64,000 nt of DNA from an uncultured Eubacteriales bacterium (GCA_949284175.1 CASDVE010000006.1:1-64000); one strand, 5' to 3'. Positions 17,881 through 27,127 are shown, numbered from the stretch's first letter. A program made the numbers and translations. The notes: a model not told the origin generated them from the sequence alone.

Positions 17881-20454
17881 TTATTCATTTCTTCCACAGC
17901 AATGTTTATATTTTTTACCTGAACCACATGGGCATGGATCATTTCTTCCAATTTTTTCAGACATTCTCACAACTGGACGTTTTGCAGCAGAGTTATCTTT
18001 ATTAGTTCCTGTTACTTTCGCAACCTCTTCTCTCTCTACCTTCTGTTCAATACGAACGTGTAACAATGCCTGAGCAGTTTCTTCACGAATGGCTTCTGCC
18101 ATTTCATCAAACATCGCATAACCTGTGAACTTGTATTCCACAACTGGATCTCTTTGACCATATGCCTGTAAACCAATTCCTTGACGGAGCTGATCCATAT
18201 CATCGATATGATCCATCCATTTACGGTCGATGACACGAAGAAGAATCACACGCTCAATTTCACGCAATTGTTCTGGTTCTGGAAATTCTGCTTCTTTTGC
18301 CTCATATAATTTGGCTGCTTCTTCTTTTAATCTTTGAATTAATTCAGCTTTTTTACCGTTTTTCTTTTCTTCTTCCGTTAACTCAATTTTCTGCACTGGA
18401 ATCACTGGACGAAGTTCTTCATTTAAGTTAAATAAATCCCATTCTGCTGGAGATTGATCATCTCCGATAATGCGGTTTACATATTCTTCTACGGTATCAA
18501 GAATCATTTTATAGATCACATCACGCATATTTTCTCCATCGAGTACACGACGACGCTCTCCATAAATAATTTCTCTTTGCTCGTTATTCACTCTATCATA
18601 CTCAAGAAGATTTTTACGAATACCGAAGTTATTTCCTTCGATCTTCTTTTGTGCTTTTTCAATAAAGTTTGTAAGAGTTTTATGCTGGATCTCTTCTCCT
18701 TCTGGGAGATTTAATGCTTTATACATTCCCATAACTCTTTCAGAACCAAATAAACGCATCAAATCGTCTTCTAATGATAAATAGAATTTGGATTCTCCTG
18801 GATCTCCTTGACGTCCTGCACGTCCACGAAGCTGATTATCAATACGTCTTGACTCATGACGTTCTGTACCGATGATTTTTAAACCACCAAGTTCTGCAAC
18901 ACCTTTACCAAGTTTAATATCTGTACCACGACCTGCCATGTTTGTTGCAATGGTTACCGCACCACGTACACCAGCATCTGCAATGATCTCTGCCTCTAAC
19001 TCATGGAATTTCGCATTCAACACTTTATGAGGGATTTTGCGTTTCTTCAAACGAGCACTGACTTCCTCTGATGCTTCAATGGTAACCGTACCAACTAAGA
19101 CAGGTTGTCCTTTTTCATGAGATTCTGCAATATCATTAATGACTGCATTTAATTTTTCATTTTTTGTGCAGTATACGGCATCATCATGATCGATACGAAC
19201 CATCGGTTTATTGGTAGGAATTACGATAACGTCCATTCCATAAATTTCACGGAATTCTTGTTCTTCTGTCTGAGCAGTACCTGTCATACCAGATTTCTTC
19301 GCATATTTATTGAAGAAGTTCTGGAATGTGATCGTCGCTAATGTCTTACTTTCTCTCTTAACCTGAACGTGTTCTTTTGCCTCAATCGCCTGATGTAATC
19401 CATCAGAATATCTTCTTCCTGGCATAATACGTCCAGTAAACTCATCTACGATTAAAACTTCATCATCTTTTACAACATAGTCCTTATCGCGGAACATTAA
19501 GTTATGAGCTCTTAATGCAAGAATCATGTTATGCTGGATCTCTAAGTTTTCTGGATCAGCAAGGTTTTCAATTTTGAAAAATTCTTCTACTTTTTGTACA
19601 CCTTCTGCTGTTAGCATAACCTGCTTGTCTTTTTCATTTACAAGGAAATCTCCATCCTCTTTGACATCTTCACCCATAATCGCATCGATCTTGGATAACT
19701 CACCATCGGATGTACCACGTTCTAATTTTCTTGCAAGGAAGTCACACATTTTATAAAGTTCTGTTGACTTACCACTTTGACCAGAGATAATAAGTGGAGT
19801 TCTCGCTTCATCAATTAATACGGAGTCAACTTCATCCACAATGGCATAATGCAGATCTCTTTGAACGAGCTGTTCTTTGTAAATAACCATGTTGTCTCTT
19901 AAATAGTCGAATCCTAATTCGTTGTTTGTAATATAAGTAATATCACAGTTATACGCTTTTCTTCTTTCATCGGCTTCAGAACTATTTAAAATAACACCAA
20001 CTTTGAGTCCGAGGAAACTATGAATCTGTCCCATGGTTTCAGCATCACGCTTTGCAAGGTAATCATTAACCGTTACAACATGAACTCCTTTTCCTTCTAA
20101 GGCGTTTAAGTAAGCAGGAAGTGTTGATACAAGTGTCTTTCCTTCACCAGTTTTCATTTCCGCAATACGTCCTTGATGAAGAATAATACCACCAATTAAC
20201 TGAACACGATAATGTTTCATACCAAGTGTTCTCACTGCTGCTTCTCTTACGACCGCAAATGCCTCTGGTAAGAGATCATCAAGTGTTTCTCCTTCCGCGA
20301 GGCGTTTTTTAAATTCTTCTGTTTTGTTTTTAAGTTCCTCATCTGTCAGCGCTTGCATGGACTCATCTAAAGATTCAATCTTTTCAACCAATGGCATAAT
20401 ACGCTTAATTTCTTTTTCACTATGGGAACCAAAAATTTTCTCTAAAATATTCAT
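17881..20454 (-). CDS. secA: Preprotein translocase ATPase SecA
   Basis: SecA drives export through SecYEG. The 857-residue protein has Walker A in [17 protein letters not shown] (about 102-118), the DEVD-type Walker B in [16 protein letters not shown], motif VI region [15 protein letters not shown], and the C-terminal zinc SEC-C motif [17 protein letters not shown]. The ATG follows CAGGAG. It has its own promoter at 20499-20527 and terminator, so it is likely monocistronic. SecB-like protein at 46041 is a possible distant partner, but not a necessary one. Confidence 0.98.
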   Translation of the reverse strand: MNILEKIFGSHSEKEIKRIMPLVEKIESLDESMQALTDEELKNKTEEFKKRLAEGETLDDLLPEAFAVVREAAVRTLGMKHYRVQLIGGIILHQGRIAEMKTGEGKTLVSTLPAYLNALEGKGVHVVTVNDYLAKRDAETMGQIHSFLGLKVGVILNSSEADERRKAYNCDITYITNNELGFDYLRDNMVIYKEQLVQRDLHYAIVDEVDSVLIDEARTPLIISGQSGKSTELYKMCDFLARKLERGTSDGELSKIDAIMGEDVKEDGDFLVNEKDKQVMLTAEGVQKVEEFFKIENLADPENLEIQHNMILALRAHNLMFRDKDYVVKDDEVLIVDEFTGRIMPGRRYSDGLHQAIEAKEHVQVKRESKTLATITFQNFFNKYAKKSGMTGTAQTEEQEFREIYGMDVIVIPTNKPMVRIDHDDAVYCTKNEKLNAVINDIAESHEKGQPVLVGTVTIEASEEVSARLKKRKIPHKVLNAKFHELEAEIIADAGVRGAVTIATNMAGRGTDIKLGKGVAELGGLKIIGTERHESRRIDNQLRGRAGRQGDPGESKFYLSLEDDLMRLFGSERVMGMYKALNLPEGEEIQHKTLTNFIEKAQKKIEGNNFGIRKNLLEYDRVNNEQREIIYGERRRVLDGENMRDVIYKMILDTVEEYVNRIIGDDQSPAEWDLFNLNEELRPVIPVQKIELTEEEKKNGKKAELIQRLKEEAAKLYEAKEAEFPEPEQLREIERVILLRVIDRKWMDHIDDMDQLRQGIGLQAYGQRDPVVEYKFTGYAMFDEMAEAIREETAQALLHVRIEQKVEREEVAKVTGTNKDNSAAKRPVVRMSEKIGRNDPCPCGSGKKYKHCCGRNE

Positions 20455-20498
20455 TTATCTTTCACTCCTGTGATTCGTTCGGAATATTGTCAATCTAC

Positions 20499-20527
20499 AT
20501 TGTATCATTGAATGTATTCATAATCAA
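20499..20527 (-). promoter_or_regulatory. Probable secA promoter
   Basis: TTGATT at 20522-20527 and TACAAT at 20499-20504 on the minus strand, spacer 17 bases. A near-perfect dyad AAATGT(N10)ACATTT at 20549-20570 lies just upstream and could be a protein-binding site. The remainder of 20571-20655 shows nothing I recognise. Confidence 0.6.
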
Positions 20528-20655
20528 CGAATTTCTAAATTCTTAACAAAATGTCCATATTTGAACATTTGGGTGAAAAAGCCACCTAATACAAAAATAT
20601 ACAATATTATCGTTATATTTTCAAGGGATATTGGCGGAAATATATGACAAATGAT

Positions 20656-20690
20656 AAAAAGGACACCACAAGAATTATTTGTGATGTCCT
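20656..20690 (-). terminator. Terminator after hpf
   Basis: GGACACCACAA pairs with TTGTGATGTCC with one mismatch, and the minus-strand tail is TTTTT. It lies about 115 bases beyond the hpf stop. Confidence 0.75.
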
Positions 20691-20805
20691 TGTCCTACCT
20701 TATACAGTTGTTTTCCATATTCATTTCGTTTATCACTTCATGATATGGTTTTATTCGAATACTCTAATGATACTTCTTTCATTTCTTCTAAAACTGTTGT
20801 CCTAT

Positions 20806-21330
20806 TTAATATTCAGGTTCAATTAAACCATATGTGTGTCCTTTTCTTTTATATACAACATTGACTTCATCTGTTTCCACATTGCGGAATACATAGAAGT
20901 CATGTCCTAGCATTTCCATCTGTAAACATGCTTCTTCTGGATCCATTGGTTTTACTGCAAAACGTTTACTTCTAAAAATCTTAATCTCTTCATCATCGGA
21001 TTCTTCTTCCACAAATGCTGGTTGGAAGAAACCACCCGCCTGTTTTTGTTGAACGAGTTTATTTTTATATTTACGAACTTGACGTTCGATAATATCTACC
21101 ACTAAATCAATAGATACATACATATCATCGCTTGTCTGTTCTGCACGAATTAAACTTCCTTTCATTGGAATTGTAACTTCAATTTTCTGTCTGTCTTTTT
21201 CAACACCAAAGGTAACATGGATTTCTGTATTGTCCGTAAAGTACTTAGAAAGTCTATCGATTTTCTTCTCTACGGTGCTTTTTAAAGCCTCTGTCACTTC
21301 AATGTTTTTTCCAATCATAATATAACGCAT
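20806..21330 (-). CDS. hpf: Long-form ribosome hibernation promoting factor
   Basis: HPF dimerises 70S ribosomes into inactive 100S particles in slow growth. The protein has the N-terminal S30AE domain (about 1-95, IMIGKNIEVTEALKSTVEKK) and the C-terminal dimerisation domain (from about 118, IFRSKRFAVKPMDPEEACLQ), the long form usual in Firmicutes. The frame can be read from a TTG at 21339, but the ATG at 21330 has AAGGAG at nine bases, giving 174 residues. The 5' leader has a small hairpin at about 21359-21376. Confidence 0.94.
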   Translation of the reverse strand: MRYIMIGKNIEVTEALKSTVEKKIDRLSKYFTDNTEIHVTFGVEKDRQKIEVTIPMKGSLIRAEQTSDDMYVSIDLVVDIIERQVRKYKNKLVQQKQAGGFFQPAFVEEESDDEEIKIFRSKRFAVKPMDPEEACLQMEMLGHDFYVFRNVETDEVNVVYKRKGHTYGLIEPEY

Positions 21331-21671
21331 ATGGTCCAACTCCTTCTTGTCTTATTATCCAGTGGTACTCCACAGGATGGACGCACAGCGAAGAAATTAT
21401 ACTGCATTCTATCTCTTGCTGTTATAATAATATTATACCACAATTCCTGTTTTTTTCAATTACTTCTCTATATTTTTTTCATTTTTCACACTTTCCTTTG
21501 ATATTCATGTTATTAATATGAATTTTAACAGATTATTCTTATTATTTTATACCACTAATTGATAATAAAAATGTCAATAGAATCCACGTATTTTGTCAAT
21601 TTTAGGATAACTATACAAAACATTCGTTCTTTTTATTCTCAAATTTCCATAAGATTATTAGCAGTACATTT

Positions 21672-21742
21672 TGTGGATAATGTGGATAACTTTGTGTATA
21701 ACTTTATTTCTGTCATTTTTATGAATTTTAACATGTGGACAA
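21672..21742. promoter_or_regulatory. Cluster of DnaA-box-like sequences
   Basis: Two perfect TGTGGATAA (TTATCCACA on the other strand) lie end to end at 21672-21680 and 21681-21689. TGTGTATAA follows at 21693-21701 and TGTGGACAA at 21734-21742, each one base off. TTATCCATA at 21851 is another near match. The surrounding 21340-21960 is AT-rich with no gene. dnaA and dnaN are not in the window, so this may be a minor DnaA-binding cluster instead of oriC. Confidence 0.55.
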
Positions 21743-21965
21743 TTGGTGTATTATTTCTTTCTATTTTTTCTACTTTTATCGACTCTTGTTGCTATGGTTC
21801 ACACTTTTGTGCATTCTGTACAAGTTTTATTTTTTTAATATTTTCCATTTTTATCCATATTTTCCAATGATGAGAAAATCAAAACAACGTGATTCTCATA
21901 TTCATAAACTAGTTCTTTTACTTTATGCAAGATTTCTTCTTAACTTATCCCTTTTATGTAAACCA

Positions 21966-22059
21966 TGAAAAACACGTTTCACGAGTTTCCCACGTTCACA
22001 GACAGTTGCCATATGTGATAAAAAATGTTCTCACTTAACTGGTTGTCTTTACGTAAATG
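21966..22059 (+). repeat. Dispersed palindromic repeat, copy 3 (variant B, diverged)
   Basis: Diverged copy: GAAAAACACGTTTCACGAGTTTCCCACGTTC as the left hairpin and GTTGCCATATGTGATAAAAA as the right half of type B. It is followed without a gap by copy 4. Confidence 0.7.
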
Positions 22060-22156
22060 ATGATAAGTACGCTTTTGCAAACTTATCACATTCATAGGCG
22101 GCGTCAAATAGAAATGCAAGCATTTCTGCTTGACTTATTCCTTCCATGTAAATAAA
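22060..22156 (+). repeat. Dispersed palindromic repeat, copy 4 (variant A)
   Basis: Left hairpin GATAAG...CTTATC keeps pairing although bases changed relative to GAGAAG...CTTCTC, a compensatory change. The right half matches variant A of copy 1 almost exactly (GGCGGCGTCAAATAGAAATG). It abuts the terminator of the NlpC/P60 gene. Confidence 0.82.
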
Positions 22157-22157
22157 A

Positions 22158-22191
22158 ATAAGGAAGAAACTGCTTACAGTTTCTTCCTTAT
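22158..22191 (-). terminator. Terminator after the NlpC/P60 gene
   Basis: ATAAGGAAGAAACTG and CAGTTTCTTCCTTAT form a perfect 15-bp stem with loop CTTA; the minus-strand tail is TTTTTATTT. Confidence 0.88.
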
Positions 22192-22245
22192 ATATTTATA
22201 TTGATCTAGAAAATCATCCAAAAGGTTATAACAATTCTATTCTCT

Positions 22246-23574
22246 TTATCCTAAAATACTTCTTGCGCAATATGGTGTACGATAATACATATTAGAAATC
22301 TTAATTCCTGATTGTGGAGAACTTGCATGAACAACTTGTCCATTTCCAATGTAAAGGGCAACGTGTCCAATGGTGCTTCCATTTTTATAGAAGATTAAAT
22401 CTCCTGGTTGTACATTACTTAAAGATACAGAACTTCCGTTTGTTGCCTGCTCACGAGAAGTACGGCTAATAGAAATTCCAAAGTTTCGATATACAGATTG
22501 TGTAAATCCTGAACAATCCGCTCCGTTTGTTAAACTTGTCCCACCATAAACATATGGATTGCCAACAAACTGTACTGCAAAGTTCACGATATTTTGTCTT
22601 GTTGTAGAACCAGCACTGTTATAGCTTTTACTAGAACTATTGGAACTACTGCTTTGAGATGTTGAACTTGAACTAGAGCTAGAGCTACTAGAACTGCTTG
22701 TGTTATCAGAATTAGAAGATGTTGATGCACTGGCATTTGCTTCTTCTTGTTGTCTTTGAGCTTGTTCTTCTAATGCACGAGCTGCTTCTTCTTCCGCTTT
22801 TCTCTCTTCTTCAATAGAAACTGCATCATCAAAATCAAAATCAATGTCTACAAATTCTTTTGACACATATCCTTTCACATCTTCATCCACTTTAATTGCA
22901 ACCCAGCCTTTTTTCTCTTTGAGCACATGATACTCTTCACCCTCTGGAATCAGAGTTACCACTTTAGCATCTGTTGTTGCTTTTTCACGAACTTTTAATG
23001 TTTGAGCAGTAACAGTAGCTGTCTTATCACATACTTTATCCGCATATGCTTCAACATCATCACCTGTCACGATAAAATCACTTTTTACCCAACCTGTAAC
23101 ACTGCCAGATTTAATCTTTGTCCATCCACTTTTCTTTGTTTTTAAGATTGTTCCAGCAGCACCTTTGTAAAGTTTTCCAACAACTTCTGAATCTTCTGTT
23201 GGTCTTTTACGAACATTTAAATATTTTGTAACCTTCGCAACTGCCACATCATCGTATTCTGAAGACTTTTTCTCTTCTTCTGCTTTCGCTTCTGTTGCTT
23301 TTTCTGCCTTTGTTTCTTCCGCATCTGGAATATCGGTTACTTGTTTTACCTCTGTTGCTCCCGCTGCTAAAGGATCGACCTCTGTATCACCTTCTGCTAA
23401 TACATCCGGTACTTGATCTTCTTCAGCATTCACAAGTTCTTCCATGGATAGGGAAAAACCAGCTACTGCTGTATTTGCAAAAACACTTTCTGCTTTTGCA
23501 TTTATTTTATTAAACATCATACATCCAGTCATAGCGACTATGAATGCTGATGCTTTTAATTTTGAGCGTCTCAT
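22246..23574 (-). CDS. Secreted SH3b-NlpC/P60 peptidoglycan endopeptidase
   Basis: A 442-residue exported cell-wall hydrolase. It has a signal peptide (about 1-30), an acidic Ala/Glu-rich stretch, two SH3b repeats (about 110-170, VAKVTKYLNVRKRPTEDSEV; about 185-245, VTAQTLKVREKATTDAKVV), a low-complexity Ser/Asn linker, and a C-terminal NlpC/P60 domain. The catalytic residues look like Cys354 in ADCSGF, His404 in GHVALYIG and His416 in VVHAS. Such enzymes cut the stem peptide. The linker shows a strong serine codon run. It has a consensus promoter and its own terminator. Confidence 0.94.
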   Translation of the reverse strand: MRRSKLKASAFIVAMTGCMMFNKINAKAESVFANTAVAGFSLSMEELVNAEEDQVPDVLAEGDTEVDPLAAGATEVKQVTDIPDAEETKAEKATEAKAEEEKKSSEYDDVAVAKVTKYLNVRKRPTEDSEVVGKLYKGAAGTILKTKKSGWTKIKSGSVTGWVKSDFIVTGDDVEAYADKVCDKTATVTAQTLKVREKATTDAKVVTLIPEGEEYHVLKEKKGWVAIKVDEDVKGYVSKEFVDIDFDFDDAVSIEEERKAEEEAARALEEQAQRQQEEANASASTSSNSDNTSSSSSSSSSSSSTSQSSSSNSSSKSYNSAGSTTRQNIVNFAVQFVGNPYVYGGTSLTNGADCSGFTQSVYRNFGISISRTSREQATNGSSVSLSNVQPGDLIFYKNGSTIGHVALYIGNGQVVHASSPQSGIKISNMYYRTPYCARSILG

Positions 23575-23653
23575 TGTTACAAACCTCCTAAATACTTTCC
23601 TTTTCTTTTTCCTATTTTTATTACAACTTTATTAACACCAAATCACTTCGCTC

Positions 23654-23682
23654 ATTATAGCAGATTACCTAATCAATGTCAA
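23654..23682 (-). promoter_or_regulatory. Consensus promoter of the NlpC/P60 gene
   Basis: Perfect TTGACA (23677-23682) and TATAAT (23654-23659) on the minus strand with 17 bases between, giving a leader of about 70 bases before the AGGAGG site. Confidence 0.88.
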
Positions 23683-23730
23683 CGAAAGAAAGACGGAGTT
23701 CACAGGTTTTTCACGATATCCACAAAAAAA

Positions 23731-23753
23731 GAACTGGAATTCACTTCCAGTTC
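23731..23753 (-). terminator. Terminator after trxB
   Basis: GAACTGGAA and TTCCAGTTC form a short perfect stem; the minus-strand tail has seven T residues. A T-rich tail on the other strand suggests possible two-way action. Confidence 0.75.
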
Positions 23754-23860
23754 CCTTTTTGTTTTTATTGATTTTATAATTGTTTATTTAATTTTTACAA
23801 AATACTTTTTTAATATTTTTGTAACATTTATATCTCGTGTCAATGATGTTTCGATATGTT

Positions 23861-24793
23861 TTATTTTCCTTGTTCTGCTAAATATTTTTCAATAGAATAG
23901 ACAGCATTTGCTCCATCGGATGCAGCAGTTACTACTTGACGAAGAGATTTTGTTCGAACATCCCCTGCTACAAATAATCCCTTTGTGCTTGTTGTTCCTG
24001 TTTCATCCCCAATGATATAACCTTTTTCATCTCTTTGAACAATTTCTGCTACCATTTCTGTATCAGGACGATTTCCAACTGCAATAAACACACCATTCAC
24101 TTCTAATTCCTTTTCTTCTTGTGTCTTAACATTACGAACTTTGATTCCACTAACAGCATTTTCTCCTTTTATTTCTTCTGTTACTGTATCCCAAAGCACT
24201 TCTATATTTTCCATAGAAAGTAATTGCTGTTGTAAAATTTTAGCACCGCGGAATTCATCCCTTCTGTGGATCACATATACTTTTTCACAGCCTCTTGCTA
24301 AAAAGATGGCATCTTCAAGGGCAACATCTCCTCCGCCTACAACGGCTACTGTTTTCCCTCTAAAAAATGCACCATCACAAGTTGCACAGTAAGATACTCC
24401 CATTCCTTTTAAGCGTTCTTCTCCTTCTACACCAAGTGTGATATGCTCCGCACCCGTTGCTACAATCACTGTTTTTGCTTCGATTGGTTCTTTATCTCTG
24501 ATGCAAATGGAAAATCCATCTTCTGTTTTTTCCACCTTTTCTACGGATGCTGTTACAAACTTTGCACCTAACTTATCCGCATGCTCTCTCATTTTTAATC
24601 CGAGATCAAATCCGTTGATCATAGGAAGTCCTGGATAATTATCCACTTCATATGTGTTTAAAATCTGTCCTCCGCTCATTGGATTTTTTTCAATAATAAC
24701 CGTATTTAATAAAGCTCTTTGTGCATAAATGGCTGATGTAAGACCTGCTGGTCCAGATCCAATAATGGCTAAATCATATTTATTACTATTCAT
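23861..24793 (-). CDS. trxB: Thioredoxin reductase
   Basis: TrxB uses NADPH and FAD to reduce thioredoxin. The protein has the FAD loop AIIGSGPAGLTSAIYAQRA, the redox-active CATC in SYCATCDGAFF (about 128-138), the NADPH loop VAVVGGGDVALEDA and the C-terminal GLFVAGDVRTKSLRQVVTAASDGA. The open frame extends to 24823, but that region covers the AGGAGG site; the ATG at 24793 gives 310 residues, the usual length. No thioredoxin gene is adjacent. Confidence 0.95.
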   Translation of the reverse strand: MNSNKYDLAIIGSGPAGLTSAIYAQRALLNTVIIEKNPMSGGQILNTYEVDNYPGLPMINGFDLGLKMREHADKLGAKFVTASVEKVEKTEDGFSICIRDKEPIEAKTVIVATGAEHITLGVEGEERLKGMGVSYCATCDGAFFRGKTVAVVGGGDVALEDAIFLARGCEKVYVIHRRDEFRGAKILQQQLLSMENIEVLWDTVTEEIKGENAVSGIKVRNVKTQEEKELEVNGVFIAVGNRPDTEMVAEIVQRDEKGYIIGDETGTTSTKGLFVAGDVRTKSLRQVVTAASDGANAVYSIEKYLAEQGK

Positions 24794-24906
24794 AGTTAAA
24801 AACCTCCTTAGTTGTTTCTTCATTCTTTTATAGTTATTTTATTATGTATAATATCTTAATAATTATTTTCAATTCATTTACCTTTCCTTTTCTCTTTTCG
24901 AAACAA

Positions 24907-24937
24907 ACTTGTATTGTTTCTTATTCTGAATTATAAT
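24907..24937 (+). promoter_or_regulatory. Possible promoter of the lipoprotein gene
   Basis: TATAAT at 24932-24937 with a weak -35-like TTGTAT 17 bases upstream, in the divergent region between trxB and the lipoprotein gene. Confidence 0.45.
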
Positions 24938-24990
24938 AATGGTTAGAAACATCAATCATTCATTGATGTTAGAAAAGGAGGCGAATGATT

Positions 24991-25497
24991 ATGATACGCA
25001 AATGGTTATTAACTGCCAGTTTACTTATTGTTGGAACAGCCACATTATTTGGGTGTGGAAAAGATGACAAGGGTCAAACACCACAAACAACTACAACAGA
25101 AACTACTACTTCTGATACACAAGCATCTGTTGACAATACAGAAGCAGCCACAGAATCTACACCAAGTTCTGAATCCACAACGGAGGCACCAGAAGAAAAA
25201 ACAACAGCAATTTCCCCATCTAAGGAAACACCTAATGAGGAAACGACAACTGCTGAAACCCTAGCTCCAAAAGTTGATAAGGAAACAAAAGGAACTGGTA
25301 TTTTCAATGGTCAAATTGATAGCAATTCCATCGAAGTTGAAATGCAAGATGGCAGTTACGAAACTTTCTTTATCTATGATGAAAAAGTCGCTGAACAATT
25401 CAATAACATGGATATTGGTGCAAAAATTTCCTTTACTTATGGTCCAGTGAAAGGACAAGTGAATCCAGAAATTTTAAGTGTAACAGTACAACAATGA
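24991..25497 (+). CDS. Thr/Glu-rich lipoprotein
   Basis: A 168-residue lipoprotein: the N-terminus MIRKWLLTASLLIVGTATLF precedes a lipobox ending in GC, then a long Thr/Ser/Glu-rich spacer (about 30-95), and a small C-terminal domain starting KGTGIFNGQIDSNSIEVEM. An earlier ATG at 24985 is only three bases from GGAGG, so the ATG at 24991 is preferred. The function is unknown; the spacer suggests a cell-surface domain held away from the membrane. The gene converges on lspA, the lipoprotein signal peptidase, with a 26-base gap. Confidence 0.82.
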   Translation: MIRKWLLTASLLIVGTATLFGCGKDDKGQTPQTTTTETTTSDTQASVDNTEAATESTPSSESTTEAPEEKTTAISPSKETPNEETTTAETLAPKVDKETKGTGIFNGQIDSNSIEVEMQDGSYETFFIYDEKVAEQFNNMDIGAKISFTYGPVKGQVNPEILSVTVQQ

Positions 25498-25523
25498 GAA
25501 AGACGAAGTTTTATCTGTGCCAA

Positions 25524-25976
25524 TCACTTTTTTTCTTTTAAAGAAGCGAGCAAAAACAGAAAACTTCCTATAAAAATACAAAAATCCGCGATATTAAATA
25601 CGATATGGCGGATTTTTTTCCATGAAAAACTAAAATAATCCACTACATAATGCTTTGTCAGTCGATCGAGTAAATTACTGATAGCCCCTCCTAGCAAAAG
25701 AGAAAAAGCTATTTTTCTTACATACTCTCCCTGCATCCCAATCGCCTTTTTCCATAAATATAAAATCACTCCTATCATGCCTCCTGTAACAAGGAGCAAT
25801 TGTTTAGGATATGTTTCAAAGCTATCCAGTGCAGCACCTTTATTATAATATTTCTTTAGAATGATCTTTCCTTTCCCTATCTCTATGGTTTCTCCAAACT
25901 TTAATTTTTTATCAAAATGGGCTTTCAAAAACCATTCGATTACAACAATCCCGATTACAATTCCAATCCAAATCAT
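25524..25976 (-). CDS. lspA: Lipoprotein signal peptidase (SPase II)
   Basis: LspA removes the signal peptide of diacylglyceryl lipoproteins. The 150-residue membrane protein has the two conserved aspartate blocks, GGAISNLLDRLTKHYVVDYF and VFNIADFCIFIGSFLF, and about four membrane segments. The neighbouring lipoprotein is on the other strand, so the two are not an operon. Confidence 0.93.
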   Translation of the reverse strand: MIWIGIVIGIVVIEWFLKAHFDKKLKFGETIEIGKGKIILKKYYNKGAALDSFETYPKQLLLVTGGMIGVILYLWKKAIGMQGEYVRKIAFSLLLGGAISNLLDRLTKHYVVDYFSFSWKKIRHIVFNIADFCIFIGSFLFLLASLKEKK

Positions 25977-26168
25977 GGTTTGTTCCTTTCTTTATATTAA
26001 ATCATATTTTCACTTTCTATTCTGTGACTTCCTCACATTAAACATTGACCTTTTAATACTTCATGTATTTACGTTTTTATCAGTATACCACATTTTTTTA
26101 GGACAAAATAGATATTGCACATGTTTTATTACTTTTATTGCTTCTAGCAATGCACATTCTCCTCCACA

Positions 26169-26268
26169 AACGATGAGAAGCACGCTTTGCGAACTTCTCA
26201 CGTTCGCAAGCAGTCGTCATATAAGAGCATACATGCTCTTGCATGACTCGTTGCTTTCGCATAAATAC
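26169..26268 (+). repeat. Dispersed palindromic repeat, copy 5 (variant B)
   Basis: The left 35 bases equal copies 1 and 2. The right half is variant B with GTCATATAAGAGCATACATGC and GCATGACTCGTTGC; the arms ATGAC/GTCAT still pair although GCCAT has changed to GTCAT, a compensatory change. It abuts the hairpin terminator at 26269-26300. Confidence 0.88.
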
Positions 26269-26363
26269 AAAAAAGCACCCTGCTGCGATTCAGGGTGCTT
26301 CTTATAAATGAGGGGGAGAGGATTCAAATATATGAAAAGCTCTTTACGAGTATTACTATACTC
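26269..26363 (-). ncRNA. Candidate small RNA with C-rich single-stranded tract
   Basis: On the minus strand there is a self-complementary GAGTAT-AGTA-ATACTC (26348-26363), an AT-rich linker, a C-rich run TCCTCTCCCCCTCA at 26309-26322, and a terminator (AAGCACCCTG...CAGGGTGCTT, 26273-26300) followed by TTTTTT. No minus-strand gene lies just upstream to need this terminator. C-rich tracts in Firmicutes small RNAs pair with Shine-Dalgarno sites. I could not define a convincing promoter; a TGGACA lies at about 26383-26388. Confidence 0.45.
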
Positions 26364-26527
26364 TATAAATATGTACATTCTGTGTCCATACTCTAAAATT
26401 AAAATGAAATGCTTATAAACTTATTTTTATTAAAATGTTATGAAAAAGAAAGAAACATATTTTTCTGTTAGTTTTGTGAAATATGGAGTATAATAGAACT
26501 ATTAATTATTTTAAGGAGGAGGAAATT

Positions 26528-27055
26528 ATGTCTGCAAAGCCAATACAAGATTTTCTAAATTTAGAACCATTATCTCAGAAGTTAAATGTAAAAGAATTGG
26601 AATCACTCTATGAGCTTCCTACATTTTCAGAAATCCAAGCAAAACTAAAAGAAAAGCGTTTAAAATTACAGGACGGTTTTTTCATGAAACATAAAACAAA
26701 AATTTTCTTTTCCCTATCCATCGCTTCGTTAGGAGTACTGACTGTTGGTATAATCCATCAGATTCACAATATTCGCTATCGAAAACTCTGTATGGAAATG
26801 GCAAAAGTAGATCATGATATCGCTGTCTATGTGACAGAATCAGCTAACTTATATCGAACGAAACCAATAAAATTAGACCCTGAAAACAAGGACATCAAGC
26901 ATCGCTATCGCCTCTATAAACAATTAAACAAGGGAAAATCTATGAAAAAAATCCAACAGGATTTACAAGAATTAAAATCTCGTCGAGTAAGAGAATCTCA
27001 TGAATTCAATTTTGATCTCATGTGTCTTCGCCATCAAACAGAAGAGAAATTCTAA
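26528..27055 (+). CDS. Small single-pass membrane protein, unknown function
   Basis: A 175-residue protein starting at the ATG behind AAGGAGGAGG (the frame extends upstream but without a site). It has a soluble N-terminal part (about 1-50), one hydrophobic segment (about 58-76, IFFSLSIASLGVLTVGIIH) and a basic, helical C-terminal domain of about 100 residues with several Arg/Lys runs. I do not recognise a family. It converges with pfkA across a two-way terminator. Confidence 0.75.
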   Translation: MSAKPIQDFLNLEPLSQKLNVKELESLYELPTFSEIQAKLKEKRLKLQDGFFMKHKTKIFFSLSIASLGVLTVGIIHQIHNIRYRKLCMEMAKVDHDIAVYVTESANLYRTKPIKLDPENKDIKHRYRLYKQLNKGKSMKKIQQDLQELKSRRVRESHEFNFDLMCLRHQTEEKF

Positions 27056-27080
27056 TCCCTATTCATGATTTGTCCATAAG

Positions 27081-27120
27081 AAAAAGGCTATTCCTCCAAG
27101 AAAGGAAGATAGCCTTTTTT
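27081..27120. terminator. Bidirectional terminator between converging genes
   Basis: AAAAAGGCTAT and ATAGCCTTTTTT close a stem extended by TCCT/AGGA; both strands end in a T run. It separates the membrane-protein gene from pfkA. Confidence 0.85.
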
Positions 27121-27127
27121 CATTTCT

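Noticed and set aside
21559..21968. Plus-strand open frames in the hpf-nlpC gap
   Set aside because: Phe/Ile-rich translations of AT-rich DNA with no ribosome binding site; the DnaA-box-like sequences explain part of it better.
21340..22245. Chromosomal origin of replication
   Set aside because: DnaA-like boxes are present, but dnaA, dnaN, rpmH and gyr genes are absent nearby, so an oriC call is not supported.
25028..25307. Frames overlapping the lipoprotein spacer on both strands
   Set aside because: Caused by repetitive Thr/Glu codons; the lipobox-bearing frame with AAAGGAGG is the real one.
1..26268. CRISPR array made by the recurring repeats
   Set aside because: The repeats are about 100 bp, lie far apart between genes and are not separated by uniform spacers.
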